Of a DNA stretch of 17,150 nt, positions 14,050 through 17,150 are shown piece by piece. The number at the start of each line of letters is the position of its first letter. Position 1 is the first letter of the stretch. Origin of the DNA: an uncultured Ruminococcus sp. (GTDB taxonomy: Bacteria; Bacillota; Clostridia; Oscillospirales; Ruminococcaceae); the NCBI GenBank assembly GCA_934474025.1, contig CAKSMF010000014.1, forward strand, positions 1-17,150. Direction: 5' to 3'. A program made the position numbers and the translations under genes. The notes beneath the pieces were generated by a model. That model was not told the DNA's origin, made no database searches, and was given only the letters and a program-made list of their open reading frames with translations.

Positions 14050-15384
14050 ATGAAAAAAACACTTATTTCAACATTATGTACTATAGCTGTTATTGGCAGT
14101 TCCACCGGAAATGCCTTGATTTCAGCTTATGCCGAAAATTCGGAAAACGTTACAGCAAATTTTTCTGAAATAGAATATACTTTCGATGATATAAATCTGA
14201 ATTTTCAGAATACGCCTGCAATTTTATCAAATTTCGGAGAATATTCCTATAATTTCCGCAATCAGCTTGACGCTAATAATGGTGCTGTATATGATGCTCT
14301 TTCTGTTCTCACAACTCCCATAACCGATAAAATAGTTGTTACTTTGCCTGAACCTGTTACCATGTCTCTTAATGGTCTTCCGTCAACAAGCGATTATACA
14401 GAAGAAGATGCAGAAACATTCAGTAATGGAGTATTCAGCAATTGCAAAAACGGTATTGATGCTTTATTGCTTGATATGCCTGAAATTTTCTGGCTCGATG
14501 AAGCTAAAATTTCAATAGGTATAGCCAGTTCACAAACTCACCGTGACCGTCTGACCGGAAAATACAATGTAACTATAAATGCACTTGCATTCATTCCGGC
14601 ATACTTTGAAAGCTACAATTCACTTGACGGCGTTCAGGAATACAAGACAAAACTTGAAAACGCTATAGCAGATTTTCCAGTTGAAGGCGAAACAAGATAT
14701 GACCAACTTAAAAGTATTCATGATTATATTTGTCATTTTACATACTATGATGTGAATTCAAGTTTTTATAGTTCGGCAGTAGGAGCAATCGTTGAACCTG
14801 GAGTAGTTTGTGAGGGATACTCTAAAGCTTTCAAATTGATTTGTGATAGACTGGATATTCCATGTACTCTGATTTTCGGAAATTTCAATGAAGAAGAACG
14901 CACTGCTCATATGTGGAACTATGTTCAAATGGAAGACGGCAACTGGTATGCTGTTGATGTTACATGGGACGACTTAGACGGAAAAGACGGTGCTGAACTT
15001 AAATATGAATACTTCCTGAAAGGTTCAGATAGCTTTTTTGTAAAACATTCTGAAAACGGTACTCATGATTTCACAAATCTGGTGTATCCTGAACTTTCAA
15101 AAAATGATTATATAACTACCACTGCTACAACAACTACTACAAGTACATCAACAACTACCACAACAGTTACTACAATATCCGAAACCACTACACGAACTAC
15201 ATCTGTTAAACCTGTTTTAGATGGTGACCTTAATCATGACGGACAAGTTAATGTAGCTGACCTTGTATACTGTTCTAAAAACGTCATGGGTGAACAAACT
15301 GAATTTTCATGTGATTACAATCAGGACGGTTATACAGATTCATTTGATATAGTATTGATGAGACAGCTTATTATCAATAAATAA
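14050..15384 (+). CDS. Secreted transglutaminase-fold protein with C-terminal dockerin
   Basis: 444 residues from the ATG at 14050, GGAGG 8 bases upstream. Signal peptide about 1-28 (MKKTLISTL ... SAYA/ENS). Residues 30-210 are a weakly recognisable N-terminal region. Residues 215-320 form a transglutaminase-like papain-fold domain: VVCEGYSKAF (Cys254), AHMWNYVQM (His287) and WYAVDVTWDD (Asp303), the complete Cys-His-Asp triad. Such secreted domains may act as proteases or crosslinkers; neither can be chosen from sequence. A Thr-rich linker (355-385) leads to a type I dockerin (390-443) with two calcium loops: DLNHDGQVNVAD and DYNQDGYTDSFD, the latter followed by IVLMRQLI. The dockerin would attach it to a cohesin scaffold. 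Proteins of this composition occur in ruminococcal cellulosomes. Single-gene unit ending at a strong bidirectional terminator. Confidence 0.88.
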   Translation: MKKTLISTLCTIAVIGSSTGNALISAYAENSENVTANFSEIEYTFDDINLNFQNTPAILSNFGEYSYNFRNQLDANNGAVYDALSVLTTPITDKIVVTLPEPVTMSLNGLPSTSDYTEEDAETFSNGVFSNCKNGIDALLLDMPEIFWLDEAKISIGIASSQTHRDRLTGKYNVTINALAFIPAYFESYNSLDGVQEYKTKLENAIADFPVEGETRYDQLKSIHDYICHFTYYDVNSSFYSSAVGAIVEPGVVCEGYSKAFKLICDRLDIPCTLIFGNFNEEERTAHMWNYVQMEDGNWYAVDVTWDDLDGKDGAELKYEYFLKGSDSFFVKHSENGTHDFTNLVYPELSKNDYITTTATTTTTSTSTTTTTVTTISETTTRTTSVKPVLDGDLNHDGQVNVADLVYCSKNVMGEQTEFSCDYNQDGYTDSFDIVLMRQLIINK

Positions 15385-15390
15385 AAAAAC

Positions 15391-15420
15391 TTCCGATACA
15401 CACGTATCGGAAATTTTTTT
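15391..15420. terminator. Bidirectional terminator between dockerin gene and transporter
   Basis: TTCCGATAC (15391-15399) and GTATCGGAA (15404-15412) form a perfect 9-bp stem with a 4-base loop, flanked by seven T on the plus strand (15414-15420) and by seven A on the other side (15384-15390), which read as T on the minus strand. It serves both convergent genes. Confidence 0.9.
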
Positions 15421-16042
15421 ACATTTTAATAAAACCTTTTCTTAATAATGGAATAAAAATACCACCAACAGCGTTTCCTAAAGTCATAATCATAAGATAA
15501 CCAACAGTTCTAAGCGACCATACCTGTGCAATTGTAAAATAAAACATATTTGCAATACAGTGTTCAAATCCGCTAAGAATAAATACTACTACCGGCAAAA
15601 ATATAGCAAGCATTTTACCAACTGTATTTTTAATATTTTTATAACCATCAGCTGCAATAAACATTAACATTCCACAGAAAAACGCAAGTATAAAATTACT
15701 TAAAAGCGTATCATTAAGCTTGGTTTCACAAATCTTATTTGCTTTATCACTGATTCCGGAAATTCTTGTACAAAGAATCAGTCCGGCAGAAACCATCGCA
15801 CCAATCAGATTTCCTAACCATATAACAATAAGGTCAATAATATATGATGGTTTATTTTCAACTGCATATCCGACTTTTCCAGTAAAAAGATTAAATCCAA
15901 AACTCAATATAACAAAAAGACCCGTTCCGAATAAAAACGCTCCTATGTACTTATTATCGCACGAAAGATAAACGACTCCGCCTATTCCGATTGCAAAGCC
16001 TGTACCAATCGCTCTTAACAGAATATCCATAAATTTTTTCAT
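15419..16042 (-). CDS. Formate/nitrite transporter (FNT) family protein
   Basis: 207 residues, ATG at 16042 with AAAGGGGTG upstream. Integral membrane protein with about six hydrophobic segments; FNT features are the N-terminal GTGFAIGIGGVVYL, FNLFTGKVGY, the second-half SGFEHCIANMFY (F-E-H-C-I-A-N-M, the family's H-x-x-x-N pore region) and GNAVGGIFIP. FNT channels form pentamers that conduct formate, nitrite or hydrosulfide; the substrate is not readable, although formate is plausible for a fermenting anaerobe. At 207 residues it is shorter than the usual 250-280, with short loops rather than an obvious lesion. Own promoter; the stop codon lies inside the shared bidirectional terminator. Confidence 0.85.
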   Translation of the reverse strand: MKKFMDILLRAIGTGFAIGIGGVVYLSCDNKYIGAFLFGTGLFVILSFGFNLFTGKVGYAVENKPSYIIDLIVIWLGNLIGAMVSAGLILCTRISGISDKANKICETKLNDTLLSNFILAFFCGMLMFIAADGYKNIKNTVGKMLAIFLPVVVFILSGFEHCIANMFYFTIAQVWSLRTVGYLMIMTLGNAVGGIFIPLLRKGFIKM

Positions 16043-16074
16043 TTTAACACCCCTTTCATTAATATTCTCAATAT

Positions 16075-16103
16075 ATTATATCATCAAAATTGATTGATGT
16101 AAA
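16075..16103 (-). promoter_or_regulatory. Sigma-A promoter of the FNT transporter
   Basis: On the minus strand TTTACA (16098-16103) and perfect TATAAT (16075-16080), 17-base spacer. The gap to the upstream TtcA-like gene has no terminator hairpin. Confidence 0.75.
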
Positions 16104-16111
16104 GAAAAATT

Positions 16112-16930
16112 TTATTTAGTTCCTTTAACACTTAATCCCTCATTATAACTATCTAAAAAATGATGATATTCATTTCCAATATGATACGAAATTAAGGTCT
16201 GTAAGTTTACGTTTTCTGCACTCCGGAAAATATTCATATCAACTTCCGGATTTACTTCACGTAATTGTTTAAGAAGATTCTTTATTTCCAGACGCTTTGA
16301 AACAGGTTCATTTTTTCCCTCTGTCAACCTACATGAGCAGTCTATAAATTTAAGATTATTATATTTTGCCCAATCAATTATAGATTTTTCCCGCACAAGA
16401 TACAACGGGCGTATAACTTCCATACCTTTATAATTTTCACTATGAATTTTTGGCATCATTGTTTGCATTTGCGAACCGTAAAGCATTCCCATTAAAATAG
16501 TTTCTATAACATCATCAAAATGATGACCTAATGCTATTTTATTACACCCTAACTCCTGAGCCGTTTTATAAAGATAGCCTCTTCTTAATCTCGAACACAA
16601 AAAACATGGATTATTATTATTTTCTACTGAATCAAAAATTTTTGTGTCAAATACTTTAATCGGTATGGCAAGCTTTTGAGCGTTTTCAATTATTTTTTCC
16701 GTATTTTCTTTGCTATATCCAGGGTTCATAACTATAAATTCAACCGAAAAATCTATATTTCCATAATATTGCCAACGTTGCAGACAATTCGCCATAAGCA
16801 TTGAATCCTTGCCACCTGAAATACAAACCGCTATTTTATCGCCATTTTCTATCAGCTGATATGATTTGATACCTTTTAAAAAATTTTTCCATATAGTTTT
16901 ATTAAATTCCCTTACAACAGAATTTTCCAC
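16112..16930 (-). CDS. TtcA-like PP-loop tRNA thiolation ATPase
   Basis: 272 residues from a GTG at 16930. That start is preferred over an ATG at 16948 because AAAGGA lies 9 bases before the GTG, whereas the ATG abuts the T-run of a terminator; relatives I recall begin close to the same ENSxxREF-type segment. Motifs (numbered from the ATG): ISGGKDSM (44-49, PP-loop ATP site), CFLC (115-118) and DCSC (203-206), GHHFDDVIETILMGMLYG (141 onward). The Cys pairs fit an Fe-S cluster as in TtcA, which installs 2-thiocytidine at tRNA position 32; the short clostridial form is often annotated 'tRNA 2-thiocytidine biosynthesis TtcA family'. Actual substrate is unproven. It is placed directly downstream of a tRNA gene. 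Confidence 0.82.
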   Translation of the reverse strand: MENSVVREFNKTIWKNFLKGIKSYQLIENGDKIAVCISGGKDSMLMANCLQRWQYYGNIDFSVEFIVMNPGYSKENTEKIIENAQKLAIPIKVFDTKIFDSVENNNNPCFLCSRLRRGYLYKTAQELGCNKIALGHHFDDVIETILMGMLYGSQMQTMMPKIHSENYKGMEVIRPLYLVREKSIIDWAKYNNLKFIDCSCRLTEGKNEPVSKRLEIKNLLKQLREVNPEVDMNIFRSAENVNLQTLISYHIGNEYHHFLDSYNEGLSVKGTK

Positions 16931-16948
16931 AAAATTATATCCTTTCAT

Positions 16949-16972
16949 AAAAAAAAGCCCGAATTTTCGGAC
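16949..16972 (-). terminator. Intrinsic terminator after the tRNA
   Basis: On the minus strand GTCCGAA (16966-16972) pairs with TTCGGGC (16957-16963) and is followed by eight T (16949-16956). It lies 17 bases past the tRNA 3' end and directly abuts an ATG at 16948. Confidence 0.8.
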
Positions 16973-16989
16973 TTTTTAACAATATTAAA

Positions 16990-17063
16990 TGGGCCATTAG
17001 GGACTCGAACCCCAGACCGTCCGGTTATGAGCCGGATGCTCTAACCAACTGAGCTAATGGCCC
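16990..17063 (-). tRNA. tRNA with CAT anticodon, probably tRNA-Ile2 (lysidine type)
   Basis: Complete 74-base cloverleaf on the minus strand: acceptor GGGCCAT/ATGGCCC, D arm GCTCAGTTGGTTAGAGC, anticodon stem TCCGG/CCGGA with loop CTCATAA (anticodon CAT), T arm TGGGG-TTCGAGT-CCCTA, discriminator A, CCA not encoded. CAT may be initiator/elongator Met or Ile2. The C4-G69 and C5-G68 acceptor pairs are recognition features of TilS for tRNA-Ile2, and the stem-loop CGGCTCATAACCG is like the Bacillus Ile2 gene, so Ile2 is favoured over Met. Confidence 0.93.
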
Positions 17064-17073
17064 TCATAACGCT

Positions 17074-17104
17074 AATCGGAAGCTGAAAGAAACAACTTCC
17101 GATT
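17074..17104 (-). other. Stem-loop in the spacer between 5S rRNA and tRNA
   Basis: AATCGGAAG (17074-17082) and CTTCCGATT (17096-17104) form a perfect 9-bp stem with a 13-base loop. There is no T-run after it on the minus strand, so it is more likely an rRNA/tRNA transcript processing stem than a terminator. Confidence 0.6.
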
Positions 17105-17110
17105 GAATTA

Positions 17111-17150
17111 TGTGCCGGCATCGTTTTACTTTCCCAGGTCGTCACCAACC
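17111..17150 (-). rRNA. rrf: 3' end of a 5S rRNA gene, cut by the window edge
   Basis: On the minus strand the window begins with GGTTGGTGACGACC, then TGGGAAAGTA and GATGCCGGCAC. This resembles the last third of a clostridial 5S rRNA (helix IV/V hairpin, loop E-type GGGAAAGTA, 3' strand of helix I). It lies just upstream of a tRNA in the same orientation, as at the end of many rRNA operons. Only about 40 bases are visible, so identity rests on resemblance and position. Confidence 0.6.

Noticed and set aside
15110..15205. Repeat array (ACTACA/ACAACT units) as a possible CRISPR or satellite
   Set aside because: It is the Thr-codon-rich linker of the dockerin protein; no spacers or regular period.

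Overview
The window is AT-rich DNA from a low-GC Gram-positive bacterium, most likely a Ruminococcus-type member of the Oscillospiraceae/Clostridia. The evidence is two secreted proteins with dockerin-type calcium repeats (cellulosome or amylosome style), a clostridial SleC-type spore cortex-lytic locus, strong AGGAGG ribosome binding sites, and perfect TTGACA/TATAAT-type promoters with 17-bp spacers. Species cannot be named from the sequence alone.

Region 1 (1-4790, + strand) is the late end of a phage or prophage: the 3' part of a tail/baseplate protein, three appendage-like proteins (BspA-type leucine-rich repeats, a repeated GYP motif, a GLUG/beta-helix-like protein), a holin, two more fibre-like proteins and an M15 peptidase endolysin, packed with gaps of a few bases or overlaps and closed by a strong terminator. 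Immediately after it the orientation flips. A DUF11-type host gene on the minus strand reads normally until about 4821 and then runs into the phage terminator and the antisense of the endolysin, so this is probably the right edge of a prophage that cut the gene.

Region 2 (4705-7136) holds that broken DUF11 gene, class II fructose-bisphosphate aldolase with a textbook promoter and terminator, a small two-helix membrane protein, and a divergent XRE regulator.

Region 3 (7140-12440, minus strand) is extracellular and cell-wall biology. It has a secreted CE2-like carbohydrate esterase with an unusual N-terminal half-dockerin, and a three-gene locus that looks like a split SleC: a propeptide-like protein, a SpoIID-like lytic transglycosylase with three peptidoglycan-binding domains, and a further two-domain peptidoglycan-binding protein. 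A GH25 lysozyme lies upstream. The lysozyme and the phage M15 endolysin end in a similar short C-terminal tail.

Region 4 (12490-17150) has a PLP aminotransferase, a divergent secreted transglutaminase-fold protein with a Thr-rich linker and a complete C-terminal dockerin, a formate/nitrite-type transporter, a TtcA-like tRNA thiolation enzyme, a CAT-anticodon tRNA (probably tRNA-Ile2), and what appears to be the 3' end of a 5S rRNA. The last two look like the tail of an rRNA operon. No gap between genes exceeds 300 bases. The best candidate for something undescribed is the split SleC locus; the prophage/DUF11 junction and the shared endolysin tails come next.
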